Part shown: positions 33,338 through 42,364 of the stretch, one piece after another
Position numbering within the stretch: the first letter of the stretch is position 1
How the letters are laid out: each line of letters begins with the position of its first letter
Assembly: GCA_027488905.1 (NCBI GenBank)
Contig: JAIYAT010000010.1
Location: 277,061 to 341,060, forward strand
DNA length: 64,000 nucleotides
Source of the DNA: Bacteroidota bacterium
GTDB taxonomy: Bacteria > Bacteroidota > Bacteroidia > UKL13-3
Reading direction: 5' to 3'
Position numbers and translations under genes: made by a program
Notes under the pieces: generated by a model
The model's database searches: none
Told to the model about the DNA's origin: nothing
Seen by the model: only the letters and a program-made list of their open reading frames with translations

Positions 33338-36300
33338 TTATTTGATAATTTTAATTGTTTGAATAGCATTAGCGCTAGCAACACGGATAAAGTAAACGCC
33401 ATTGCGCCATTCGCTTGTATTTAAGACACTCTTTTCTTCTGTGAATACTCCTTTTAGCATCTCTTCTCCTAACTGATTGAATAAAACATACTCAGCATTG
33501 TTGCTTCCGTTTAAATCAATGTAAAGCACATGTTCAACTGGATTTGGATAGGCAATAATGCCTTTTTGATTGGCCATTGTTGAAGTCAATCCTGTTGCTG
33601 ATTTTTTAAAGATTAGTTTGAACCTACCATCTTTTAATGAAGCGGAATCACTGATAATTTGAATAGGATAACTAAAGGCATTGCTTACTTGGGTGTTTGT
33701 TTTTAGGTAATTGTCTACTAAAAATATATCGTATTCCTTAAACGTACTTACCTCATTAAATATAAATGAATAGTTGGCCTCAACCGTTCCCATAATACTC
33801 AAAGCTATTTCTCTATCCTCACTAAGCGCTGGCAAACAATTGATGTTATACCTTTTATTGTCAATGCCTATGGAAGCAATATTCATGGAGGCGTTCACCA
33901 ATTTTGGCGCGTCAAAGTTATCTTGTCCTTCGGTGGCATCTTCTCTAAAATGAATAAACAATTCATCCGAATTACTGCTGTCATAGTTCAATTTAACCCT
34001 TAGGTGGTTAACCAAATTTGTTTTGAAAAACGCGCCACCTGCGCTGCTAACCTTATTGCTTTCTGAAATACTAATTGAACCATTTGTGCTTGGGTTCAAT
34101 ACTAAAAAGGCTTGACCCGAAGATATATACTGCGTAGCATTTCCTGTAGAGCCATTCCAGCTTACATATGCATTAATAGCAGGACTATAAACATAATAAG
34201 TGCCCGAAACATTTGTTTTAGTGATCGCATTCCAATCAATAGCACTTGGAAATGGATTGCCTACTAAATTAAAGCCACTGTTGGTAGTTGAACCTGTTTT
34301 GGTTGTATTGGTGGTAACCGTACTTGCCGGATAGCTTCCCGTAACGCTTATAGTGGTGGCATTTGGTGCAGGAATGGGTAAAGTTACTAAACTGATTGTT
34401 CTATCGCCCCTCACCAAAACCCTAAACCCTACGCCGTTAGTTAAAGGGGTTGTGTTACCATCGGTGAAAGCCTCCCAACCCGCATCAATAGCTGCGCCAT
34501 GTCCAACGGTAGTACTCGAGCCGGCATTTGCCTCATTGTACCCAAAGGCAGAAGGATTATGTGTTAGTGAAAGGTCGAAATTACTACCCACCCCTGTAAT
34601 TTGAATACCTACACCGGGTGTATTAACGCCATTATTTCTCCAATTAACAGACGTTGCACCTACCACTGGTGAGGTCAAAAACCTAAACTTTCTAGCCGTT
34701 GCAGGTAAGTATCGTTCTGCAGCAAGATTTCCTGAAATTGTTGCGCCATTTGTATTTCCAATATAAGCTGTTCCGCTTGAAGTTGATTTAAGCGTAAGAA
34801 AGTCACCAGTGGTCAATGTCTTTGTGCCAGCAGCATTAAAAGAAATACTACCTGTTGGCGATAGGTTCAAAACGTTACCTAAAGTTAAACTTGCATTACT
34901 GCCTGTGCCTATGGTTAAATGTTGAAGCACATTCGTAGTGCCAGGCGCAGCTTGGTCAAATAAAAGTGTCCCTACATTTGTTCCAATACTTAAATTGCTT
35001 GTAGCAGAACCACTAACCGCACCGCCAGAATTGGTAACTGCGCCATTGATAGTAAGAGTGGCGCTCGGAGCAATGTTTATTTTGCCTGCCAACACGATAT
35101 CGTTTGTACTTTGGTTTACATTGGCATTAAATATTCCTCCGTTGTCAATTTGATATTTGGCTCCTGTTGCCACAGTAATGGCATGATTGCCCGTTAATAT
35201 TCCGCCACTTTCTATTTGTAGGGTTGAACCAACTGCACCAAATGAAAAGGGAGCACTTGTGGTTAGGTTATGCCCATTTTGTATAACATAACTCGTAACA
35301 AAGGTAAAGTTTGTAGGAGCTGCGCCAGAGCCATCTGCTTGCCAATTCCAATTGCTTAAGGTAGCGGGGTTGCCACTTGCTTGCGAGTAAATTTTAGTAC
35401 CATTGGCATAGGCATTCACATTGGCTATGTTAACTGCGCCAACAGTTGAGAAGGCTCTGCCATCTAGGGTTGAGCCTGCTGCAAAAGAAATTGCACCATT
35501 ATTGGCAATAACATATCCTCTAAAGATGGCATTACTTGCTACGCTAACGGCACCATTTACCAACCAATATACATTGCTAGACTTAGCTCCATTTATTAAA
35601 ACTACATTGGCATATGTGCTAGTGGTTAAAGCGCCAAATATTCTAATCACAAAAACAGCATTTGCGTTTCCTTGTGCATTCAGAAATAGGGTATCCGTAA
35701 AAGTAGTAGCAGCATTTAATAAGTAGGTATGTGGGGTTAGCACAAGGTTTGAACCAAATTGAGCAGGATAAAGTAGTTCAATGTCATAAGTTAAGCCATT
35801 TAAATGACCATAAACATCGGCTAAATCGGCGGCACAAGCAGCAGTAGAATCATCTGGAACAGCATGAATAGTACCATTCACCAACAAAGGGTCAAAACCC
35901 GTTGTGAGTCCACTATTGGTTCCAACATCACCAATTATATTGGTTGTACCTGTATTGGTAACAGGTCCGGAGGCTGAGAAAAATGTAAATTGAGCGGTGC
36001 TGGCCATATTAGGTGCTGTAGGTCCGTTTAGGGTAGGGCTTCCACAGCCAATAGGGGTATAAACCATTACGTTATTAACAGAAATAGCTCCTGTGGTAGA
36101 AAGGGCTCTTCCTTCTAAGGTATCACCAGTACTCATGCTAATAGCGGCATTATTGGCAATAACAGTTCCACATATGTAAGTTCCTGTTGCCATAGTAATA
36201 GCACCATCCACTTTCCAAAAAACATTGCAGGCTAAGGCACCATTAATAAGATTTACTTTGGAATTTGCATTCGTACCCAAGGTTCCATTAATTTTAATAA

Positions 36301-36724
36301 TAAAAACTGCATTTGGATTTCCTTGCGCATTTAAATACAAGGAAGAACTAAGGGTAGCATTTGAAGAAATATAGTGTACCCCAGCAGTTAAAGTGTCATC
36401 GTTGCCTAAAGAAGTGGAAGGGAAAAAAGTATTAGTAGCGCTTGCTAGTTCGCTCGTTAAAGTAAGTAAATCGGCAGCGGCAGTTGCGGTTACCGCATTC
36501 TGAGAACGCATTACACCGTTCACATTACCAAAGTTCGAAGCAGCCCCAACATTAGAACCAATGTCTCCAGTAATTTGAGAAATCCCAACATTGGTAACAG
36601 CTCCAGAATTTGTAAACAGGGCAAAATTTACGGTAGAACCTAATGACGGAGTTTGTCCATAACTCAATGAATTGGCACAAACCATTGCAACAAGGAAGGT
36701 AAACTTAGTTAAAGTTATTTTCAT
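33338..36724 (-). CDS. T9SS-exported adhesin-like protein with two ice-binding (DUF3494) domains
   Basis: 1,128 residues. Signal peptide, then two DUF3494 ice-binding domains in tandem: about 25-225 (NFALFTNSGAVTNVGISQI, GDIGSNVGAASNFG) and about 240-445 (FTFFSASGPVTNTGTTNI, GDVGTNSG), each ending in a VFVIRI / NVYWLVNGA set and AINNANVNAY-like strand. Next a long beta-rich region of low-complexity Thr/Asn/Ser, an unknown domain near 660-950, and a C-terminal T9SS sorting domain from about 1055 (IIAYPNPVEHVLYIDLNG, GVYFIRVA, IKIIK). It should be secreted and bound to the cell surface. Ice binding itself is inferred; such domains also serve in adhesion. Confidence 0.88.
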   Translation of the reverse strand: MKITLTKFTFLVAMVCANSLSYGQTPSLGSTVNFALFTNSGAVTNVGISQITGDIGSNVGAASNFGNVNGVMRSQNAVTATAAADLLTLTSELASATNTFFPSTSLGNDDTLTAGVHYISSNATLSSSLYLNAQGNPNAVFIIKINGTLGTNANSKVNLINGALACNVFWKVDGAITMATGTYICGTVIANNAAISMSTGDTLEGRALSTTGAISVNNVMVYTPIGCGSPTLNGPTAPNMASTAQFTFFSASGPVTNTGTTNIIGDVGTNSGLTTGFDPLLVNGTIHAVPDDSTAACAADLADVYGHLNGLTYDIELLYPAQFGSNLVLTPHTYLLNAATTFTDTLFLNAQGNANAVFVIRIFGALTTSTYANVVLINGAKSSNVYWLVNGAVSVASNAIFRGYVIANNGAISFAAGSTLDGRAFSTVGAVNIANVNAYANGTKIYSQASGNPATLSNWNWQADGSGAAPTNFTFVTSYVIQNGHNLTTSAPFSFGAVGSTLQIESGGILTGNHAITVATGAKYQIDNGGIFNANVNQSTNDIVLAGKINIAPSATLTINGAVTNSGGAVSGSATSNLSIGTNVGTLLFDQAAPGTTNVLQHLTIGTGSNASLTLGNVLNLSPTGSISFNAAGTKTLTTGDFLTLKSTSSGTAYIGNTNGATISGNLAAERYLPATARKFRFLTSPVVGATSVNWRNNGVNTPGVGIQITGVGSNFDLSLTHNPSAFGYNEANAGSSTTVGHGAAIDAGWEAFTDGNTTPLTNGVGFRVLVRGDRTISLVTLPIPAPNATTISVTGSYPASTVTTNTTKTGSTTNSGFNLVGNPFPSAIDWNAITKTNVSGTYYVYSPAINAYVSWNGSTGNATQYISSGQAFLVLNPSTNGSISISESNKVSSAGGAFFKTNLVNHLRVKLNYDSSNSDELFIHFREDATEGQDNFDAPKLVNASMNIASIGIDNKRYNINCLPALSEDREIALSIMGTVEANYSFIFNEVSTFKEYDIFLVDNYLKTNTQVSNAFSYPIQIISDSASLKDGRFKLIFKKSATGLTSTMANQKGIIAYPNPVEHVLYIDLNGSNNAEYVLFNQLGEEMLKGVFTEEKSVLNTSEWRNGVYFIRVASANAIQTIKIIK

Positions 36725-36923
36725 AAAAGAACATTTAAAGTGAATAAATTTTCACACTTCAAAGTTGCTTTTATAAAAGTCCCTAAGTATTACATTGCAC
36801 GAATCATTTCATACATAAATCTCACTTTCTCAAAGCATACAAATGCGTTAAACACTAAGTTTCATTTGCATTACTATAACGCTTTTGCTATAATTCAAAG
36901 GAAGGCGGGAGAAACTGCACAAA

Positions 36924-36979
36924 GGCATGCTACTCGCAGGGTTCCTGAGGTGAATGAAGTGGTTGCAGAGCGTTTATAA
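36924..36979 (+). pseudogene. Remnant of a second nfu gene, 3' end only
   Basis: The last 15 codons read TR, VPEV, EVVAE and L as in the nfu gene at 29896-29952 (12 of 15 residues identical) and share its GGCATGCT beginning; one base is missing. Nothing else of the protein is left. It suggests an old duplication, now truncated by the ice-binding gene side. Confidence 0.65.
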
Positions 36980-37004
36980 ATAAAGATTGTTTAAGGATGC
37001 ACCC

Positions 37005-37331
37005 TTAAGGAAGTTTAATAAAACTATCTTCTAACCTTACCTTAAAATTTATTTCTGCTTTTAGGGCCTTAAAAACCTTCAAAATGGTATCAATGGTAGC
37101 ACTATTGGCGCTGCTTTCAAGTTTTGAAATCTGCGCCTTTTGAACACCAATAAGTTTTCCAAGGTCGTCCTGAGTCATGTTTCTTTCTATTCTGGCGGCT
37201 TTAATCATTCTTCCTAGCACATCCATGCGAAGTTCGTACTCATATTCGTCACGTGGTTTTGAGCCTACCTTACCTATATACTTGTCTTTCATTTCCTCAA
37301 GACTGTAGGTCTTTAAATTTTTGCTTGCCAT
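37005..37331 (-). CDS. XRE-family antitoxin of a HigBA-like pair
   Basis: 108 residues with a Cro/C1-type HTH: MTQDDLGKLIGVQKAQISKLESS near residues 53-75 and SATIDTILKVFKALKAEINFKV after it. It lies 12 bases downstream of the toxin gene, the inverted order of HigBA systems. It should bind the toxin and repress the operon. Confidence 0.8.
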   Translation of the reverse strand: MASKNLKTYSLEEMKDKYIGKVGSKPRDEYEYELRMDVLGRMIKAARIERNMTQDDLGKLIGVQKAQISKLESSANSATIDTILKVFKALKAEINFKVRLEDSFIKLP

Positions 37332-37343
37332 ATCCCGTAGTTT

Positions 37344-37676
37344 TTATTTTCCATTAAAATATTGAGTTCTAAGGTTCATTGCTCTTTTTATTTCTTTTGA
37401 GGGTATTTTATCTGCTTTTTTAATGAAACCATGCGTTGCAATGACAAGAGTTTCTGATTCCTCATAATTATCCCAAAACGCAAGAACACGTATTTGTAAT
37501 CCTGCACTTCTTGTGCGAAACTCCCAAATCTCATTTTGAAGCTTCTTAAACAGTTTTGGGTCATTTGTTTGCTCAGCTAAGTCAATGTTATAAAATATTT
37601 TTTTAATTACCTTAGGGTCAAGTTGCGAAATGAAATCATCCGCTTCTTGTAAAAATTTGGTTGCAAAGTATCTCAT
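37344..37676 (-). CDS. RelE/HigB-like toxin (phage-derived Gp49-like type)
   Basis: 110 residues. The pattern FLQEADDFISQLDPKVIKKI, LFKKLQNEIWEFRTRSAGLQ, IRVLAFWDN and LVIATHGFIKKADKIPSKEI is that of the Gp49-like HigB toxins, whose W-E-(F/L)-R-...-R-(V/I/L) and G-F-x-K-K-x-x-K-(T/I)-P elements are conserved. It would cut mRNA on the ribosome when freed from antitoxin. It precedes the XRE antitoxin. Confidence 0.8.
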   Translation of the reverse strand: MRYFATKFLQEADDFISQLDPKVIKKIFYNIDLAEQTNDPKLFKKLQNEIWEFRTRSAGLQIRVLAFWDNYEESETLVIATHGFIKKADKIPSKEIKRAMNLRTQYFNGK

Positions 37677-38029
37677 TTGCGCTTCAAATATATGATTATG
37701 TTTCCAAAAATAGAAACAATCTTCTTGTTGGAATTAATGTTTTTTGTCCAATTGTTTTCTATTGATATTATAAAAAACAAACTGGTTTCAATAAGAAACT
37801 GCAGATGTAATGGTGTATCAATTCTTCCAGCTTTGGTGATACTCTGGTTTATCATATTTTCTTAAATTATTTTGCTTGAGATTTTCAATGGCAAAATAAT
37901 TAAGGATAAGTCATTGAGAATAGGCTTTATAAACCTTTTTCCAGTAAGTAGGATAGCCCCAAAGGCCATAAAAGCAAAATCTCAGCAAATAAGATTGAAG
38001 TTTGCAGTGTAAAAAAAAGCTTTACTTAA
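37677..38029. other. Gene-free stretch upstream of the HigBA-like pair
   Basis: No protein of recognisable kind in either strand; small frames present overlap each other antisense. A weak inverted repeat (GCTTGAGATTTTC near 37873 against GCAAAATCTCAGC near 37976) may act as a terminator for the WG-repeat gene, but this is slight. Confidence 0.35.
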
Positions 38030-39139
38030 TTACAACTTAGGTAAAAGTTCACCGCGTTTGTTTACATATAGGTTGAGGTCTCTATAGATAACCTCAGCTA
38101 TACCATTTTCAAAAATGCCTACATTGTCAAATTCAAAGGGTACCAATATCTTTCCTTGTAAGTCTATCGCGCCCCATTTGCCTTTTACCTTTACTGGGCA
38201 AACGCCTTCGTTAAAATAGCCTACAGCCTCAAAGTAAGGTTGGTAAATATAGTTGCCCTTTGCATCAATGAAAGCCCATTTTCCCATGTATAAAACTCCA
38301 GCTCTACCTGCAGAAAATGGGCGTACATCATCATATAAAGGCTGAATTACCAACTCACCGCTGGTATTGATAAAACCTAACTTACCTTGAATTTCTACCG
38401 CAGCTAAGCCTTCATTAAATGGCATCGCATAATCATACGTAGCAGCAATGAGTTCTTTGCCATCCTTATTGATATATCCAAATTTACCCATGGCGTTTAC
38501 CACTGCAATGTCTTCGTTAAATGCACTGATCATTTGATAACTTGGTTCAAGCCTTACCTTGCTGCTGCTGTCTATTAAGCCAAATTTTGTGCCTTGCATA
38601 AAGCGCGAAACACCCTCTTCAAAGTCATCACAATCGTCAAAATCAAAGCCTGTAGCCATGCTGCCATCCTTGCGCATATAGCCAAACATGTACCCTAAAT
38701 TGCTAATATCAAACCCAAACTTGTTTTGAACAATGTCTACTTTCTTGCCAACCCTAGCCAATCCTTTATAAAATGGTCGTGCATCATATATTTCAATTGG
38801 CAAGCTCAATGCTACCACACCTTTGTTGTTCAAGTAGAATCTTCTGAATTTATAATCCATTGCTGATACCAATCCTTCCGAGTACATTCCAATAAACTGA
38901 TAAATTCCAGTATCTATGATTCTTTTTTCATTCACATCTATCAAGCAAGGCATGTTGCCTAAAGCCACCGATGCATACCCTTCGTTGAACTTTTGCGCAA
39001 GGTCATACTTAAAGTCTATCACCATTTTACCGCTTTCGTCCATGTAACCCCACTTGCCTTTTTTCTCAACAGGAAAAAGTTTTTGTGCGTTTAGATTAAC
39101 TGTCCACATTAAACACACCAATAACCATAGTTTTTGCAT
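38030..39139 (-). CDS. Exported WG-repeat protein
   Basis: About 369 residues with signal peptide (MQKLWLLVCLMWTVNLNAQ). It consists of about nine WG repeats (GKWGYMDESGKMVIDFKYD, GKFGYINKDGKELIAATYD, GKWAFIDAKGNYIYQPYFEA and others), beta-hairpins of about 45 residues forming an elongated scaffold of unknown role. The ATG at 39139 gives the proper signal peptide; it precedes the divergent GTG start of recG by 36 bases. Confidence 0.85.
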   Translation of the reverse strand: MQKLWLLVCLMWTVNLNAQKLFPVEKKGKWGYMDESGKMVIDFKYDLAQKFNEGYASVALGNMPCLIDVNEKRIIDTGIYQFIGMYSEGLVSAMDYKFRRFYLNNKGVVALSLPIEIYDARPFYKGLARVGKKVDIVQNKFGFDISNLGYMFGYMRKDGSMATGFDFDDCDDFEEGVSRFMQGTKFGLIDSSSKVRLEPSYQMISAFNEDIAVVNAMGKFGYINKDGKELIAATYDYAMPFNEGLAAVEIQGKLGFINTSGELVIQPLYDDVRPFSAGRAGVLYMGKWAFIDAKGNYIYQPYFEAVGYFNEGVCPVKVKGKWGAIDLQGKILVPFEFDNVGIFENGIAEVIYRDLNLYVNKRGELLPKL

Positions 39140-39175
39140 GGCTGCAAAATACAGATTTATTGGTAAAATTGTACT

Positions 39176-41275
39176 GTGAGTTCGTACCTGCAAACACCCA
39201 TAGAATATTTAAAAGGCGTTGGTCCTGCAAGAGCAGAACTGTTGAAAAAAGAATTGCAAATTTTTACCTTCAACGATTTGCTTTTCCATTTGCCCTACAG
39301 GCATGTGGATAGAAGCAAGATTTATAAGGTAAACGAACTTAGAGCAGAAATGCCCTATGTGCAAGTAAAAGGGATTGTAAGCAACCTCCGACTGATTGGT
39401 AAGAATAGGGCTCAACGCCTTGTAGCCGACTTGCGCGACGAAACGGGTGTAATGGAATTGGTTTGGTTTCAAGGGATTAAATGGGTAAAGGAAAGTGTAA
39501 TTCCAGGTAAGATTTACCTGGCTTTTGGAAAACCTGCAGCATTTTCTGGAACCATTAATATCGCACATCCCACATTAGATGATGCGGATGAAGCTGCTGT
39601 AAAAAAGTATTTGCACATTATGCCTATGTATAATGTCACAGAAAAAATGAAGGCGAGAGGGCTCGATTCACGCGCCATCATGAAAATGATGAATTTACTT
39701 TTGGCCGACCCAAAACTTGAAATTCCAGAAAACTTACCTGAACCAATTTTGGATCAAAACAAATTAGTGCAAAGACATTGGGCCTTATTGCAAATTCATT
39801 TTCCTAAAGATGATAAGTCGCTAAGTGCCGCAACTTTTAGGCTAAAATTTGAGGAATTCTTTTTTATACAGCTCAAATTACTACGATTTAAAGTAAGACG
39901 AGAGCAATTGCACAATGGCATAGAACTCAAAACCATTGGGGAATATTTCAACACCTTTTTTAAGTACAACTTACCCTTTGAATTAACCAATGCCCAAAAG
40001 CGTGTGCTTAAAGAAATTAGGCAAGATGTAAAAACAGGTGTTCAGATGAATCGTTTGGTGCAAGGTGATGTAGGCAGTGGCAAAACCGTGGTAGCACTCA
40101 TGACTATGCTCATGGCCATTGACAACGGCTACCAAAGCTGTATGATGGCACCAACAGAAATTTTGGCTGGGCAACATTACGAAACCATTGTGGGTATGCT
40201 GCGCGATATGCCTGTAAAGGTTCGTCTGCTAAGAGGTTCAACCCTTACCAAAGAAAGAAAGGTAATTCTTAAAGAATTATTAGAAGGCGAAATTCATATT
40301 CTTATTGGTACGCATGCCTTAATTGAAGAAGTGGTTCAATTTAAAAACCTAGGTTTAGCAATTATTGATGAACAGCATCGCTTTGGGGTGGAACAGCGTG
40401 CGCGCCTTTGGAAGAAAAATGTGAAGCCGCCGCATGTGTTGGTGATGACAGCTACGCCAATTCCAAGAACTTTGGCCATGACCTTGTATGGCGATTTAGA
40501 TACCTCTTTGATAGATGAATTGCCTGCGGGTAGAAAGCCAATTCAAACGATATTAAGATATGACACGCATCGCCTTTCTGTGAATGGCCTGATGAAACAA
40601 GAAATAAAAAAGGGTCGTCAGATTTATATAGTTTATCCTTTAATTGCAGAATCGGAAAAGCTTGATTACAAAAATCTAGTTGATGGATACGAGCAGATGT
40701 GCCGAGATTTTCCTGAGCCCGAATACCAAGTTTGTATTTTACATGGCAAAATGAAAGCAGACGAAAAGGCCAGAGAAATGACTCGTTTTATGAAAGGTCA
40801 GGCACAAATTATGGTGGCCACAACTGTTATTGAAGTTGGTGTGAATGTGCCCAATGCCACTGTGATGATTATCGAAAGTGCACAAAAGTTTGGCCTTTCG
40901 CAATTGCATCAGTTGCGTGGTAGGGTGGGGCGCGGTGGTGATCAATCTTTTTGTGTACTAATGGCAGATGTGAAGTTAAGCAATGATGCAAAGCAACGCC
41001 TCAACACCATGGTTGAAACCAATGATGGGTTTAAAATTGCAGAAGCCGACTTAAAATTACGTGGCCCTGGCGATTTAGAAGGAACCGTGCAAAGTGGCAT
41101 TTTAGATTTAAGAATAGGCGACCTAAGCAAAGATGCACCCATTGTGGCTTTGGCAAGGCTAAATGCGCAAGATGTTTTACGTCAAGATCCTAATTTGCAA
41201 CATCCAAATCACCTGGCACTTTCCCAGTATTTTGAAGCTTACCAAAGAACTGCCAAGTGGGGAAGAATTTCTTAG
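39176..41275 (+). CDS. recG: ATP-dependent DNA helicase RecG
   Basis: Branch-migrating helicase acting at stalled forks and Holliday junctions. 699 residues: OB-fold wedge domain (VQVKGIVSNLRLIGKNR, LVADLRDETG), Walker A GDVGSGKT near 298, DEQHRFGVEQR near 397, TATPIPRTLAMTLYGDL, and the C-terminal helicase half ending GRVGRGGDQS. GTG start at 39176. Its last four bases overlap the end of the convergent polyprenyl synthase gene. Confidence 0.96.
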   Translation: MSSYLQTPIEYLKGVGPARAELLKKELQIFTFNDLLFHLPYRHVDRSKIYKVNELRAEMPYVQVKGIVSNLRLIGKNRAQRLVADLRDETGVMELVWFQGIKWVKESVIPGKIYLAFGKPAAFSGTINIAHPTLDDADEAAVKKYLHIMPMYNVTEKMKARGLDSRAIMKMMNLLLADPKLEIPENLPEPILDQNKLVQRHWALLQIHFPKDDKSLSAATFRLKFEEFFFIQLKLLRFKVRREQLHNGIELKTIGEYFNTFFKYNLPFELTNAQKRVLKEIRQDVKTGVQMNRLVQGDVGSGKTVVALMTMLMAIDNGYQSCMMAPTEILAGQHYETIVGMLRDMPVKVRLLRGSTLTKERKVILKELLEGEIHILIGTHALIEEVVQFKNLGLAIIDEQHRFGVEQRARLWKKNVKPPHVLVMTATPIPRTLAMTLYGDLDTSLIDELPAGRKPIQTILRYDTHRLSVNGLMKQEIKKGRQIYIVYPLIAESEKLDYKNLVDGYEQMCRDFPEPEYQVCILHGKMKADEKAREMTRFMKGQAQIMVATTVIEVGVNVPNATVMIIESAQKFGLSQLHQLRGRVGRGGDQSFCVLMADVKLSNDAKQRLNTMVETNDGFKIAEADLKLRGPGDLEGTVQSGILDLRIGDLSKDAPIVALARLNAQDVLRQDPNLQHPNHLALSQYFEAYQRTAKWGRIS

Positions 41276-42237
41276 CTCATTCTTTCCATGAGGTCTTTAG
41301 CGGTTTTTTCTAATATCATTTTTCTTTCGGTTTGAACCGACACCGCCTGAAGGTGCTCAAAGGCCAAAGTTAAATATTGTTGCTTTTCTGCCTCTGCAAA
41401 TTCCTTGATTTGATACTTTTTATATAGGTTCAAAACACCCGGAATTTTAACTTCATTGCTTGCTTGCATCAAGTTCTCTAGTGCTTTCTTGTCGTCTTTA
41501 TGCGCTGCAGCTAAAAGTTCTATGAGCAGTAAGGTTTTTTTATTGGCTGCGATGTCTCCGCCAATCATTTTGCCTACTTGGGCTGTTTCACCAAAGCTAT
41601 CTAGGATATCATCTTGTATTTGAAAGGCAATACCAATGTTCTTTCCAAACTCATATAAATGTTGTGCATCTGCTTCGCTAGCATTTCCAATGATTGCACC
41701 AATTTGCAAAGAAGCGCCCAACAATACCGCCGTTTTTAGGGTAATCATTTCAATATAGGCTTCGTGCGAAACGTCTTTGGTGGTTTCAAAGTTCATGTCT
41801 ATTTGTTGGCCTTCACAAACCTCAGCGGCAGCTTTATTAAAAGGTTTAAGTAGGGCGTTGAAACTGCTGTTTGGCGTTTCTGCTAAAAAATCAATGGCTT
41901 TAATAAGCATCATGTCACCACTTAAAATGGCAATGGGCATATTCCATTTTTTATAAACCGTTTCTTGGCCGCGGCGCAGCGGAGCATTGTCCATGATGTC
42001 GTCGTGTACCAAGGTAAAGTTGTGAAATACTTCAATGGCCAAGGCTGCTGGCAAAGCTGAAGTTATATCTTCTTTAAACAAATTGCAACCCATTAATGTA
42101 AGCACAGGCCTAAGGCGTTTGCCACCAAGACTCATCATATATTCTATAGGATCATATAACTCCGCTGGCTTTTGCCCGTAGGTGCTTGCTGCAATTTTTT
42201 GGTTTATTTTCTCTAGTAATTCAAGATAGCTATGCAT
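41272..42237 (-). CDS. Polyprenyl diphosphate synthase (trans-type)
   Basis: Makes a linear isoprenoid diphosphate, used for menaquinone or farnesyl/geranylgeranyl lipids. 321 residues with GGKRLRP near 38, first Asp-rich motif DDIMD (79-83) and second DDILD (209-213). No residue pattern before the first motif (bulky or small) lets me fix the chain length. The ATG at 42237 is chosen because the promoter at 42242-42274 lies just before it; an upstream TTG frame is not needed. Confidence 0.9.
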   Translation of the reverse strand: MHSYLELLEKINQKIAASTYGQKPAELYDPIEYMMSLGGKRLRPVLTLMGCNLFKEDITSALPAALAIEVFHNFTLVHDDIMDNAPLRRGQETVYKKWNMPIAILSGDMMLIKAIDFLAETPNSSFNALLKPFNKAAAEVCEGQQIDMNFETTKDVSHEAYIEMITLKTAVLLGASLQIGAIIGNASEADAQHLYEFGKNIGIAFQIQDDILDSFGETAQVGKMIGGDIAANKKTLLLIELLAAAHKDDKKALENLMQASNEVKIPGVLNLYKKYQIKEFAEAEKQQYLTLAFEHLQAVSVQTERKMILEKTAKDLMERMS

Positions 42238-42241
42238 TTGG

Positions 42242-42274
42242 CAAACATAAGGTTTAGCTTTGGTTTGAACCAAA
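42242..42274 (-). promoter_or_regulatory. Promoter of the polyprenyl synthase gene
   Basis: On the minus strand TTTG (42271-42274), 21 bases, then TATGTTTG (42242-42249). The start codon lies four bases further on, so the transcript is likely leaderless. The -33 side is embedded in a copy of the iterated 10-mer (42262-42271). Confidence 0.55.
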
Positions 42275-42364
42275 TGTTACCACAAATTTAGGATGATGTT
42301 CATGCAAGTAAGGCCATAGTCGTTGGATGATGTTTGTACCTGTGCGCCGAAATAAATTGTTAAA

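Noticed and set aside
36740-36979. A 79-residue plus-strand reading frame as a gene
   Set aside because: Only its last codons are meaningful, being an nfu remnant; the rest is AT-rich with no domain.
37673-37865. Two small antisense frames of about 60 residues
   Set aside because: They overlap each other on opposite strands with no ribosome site, promoter or similarity.
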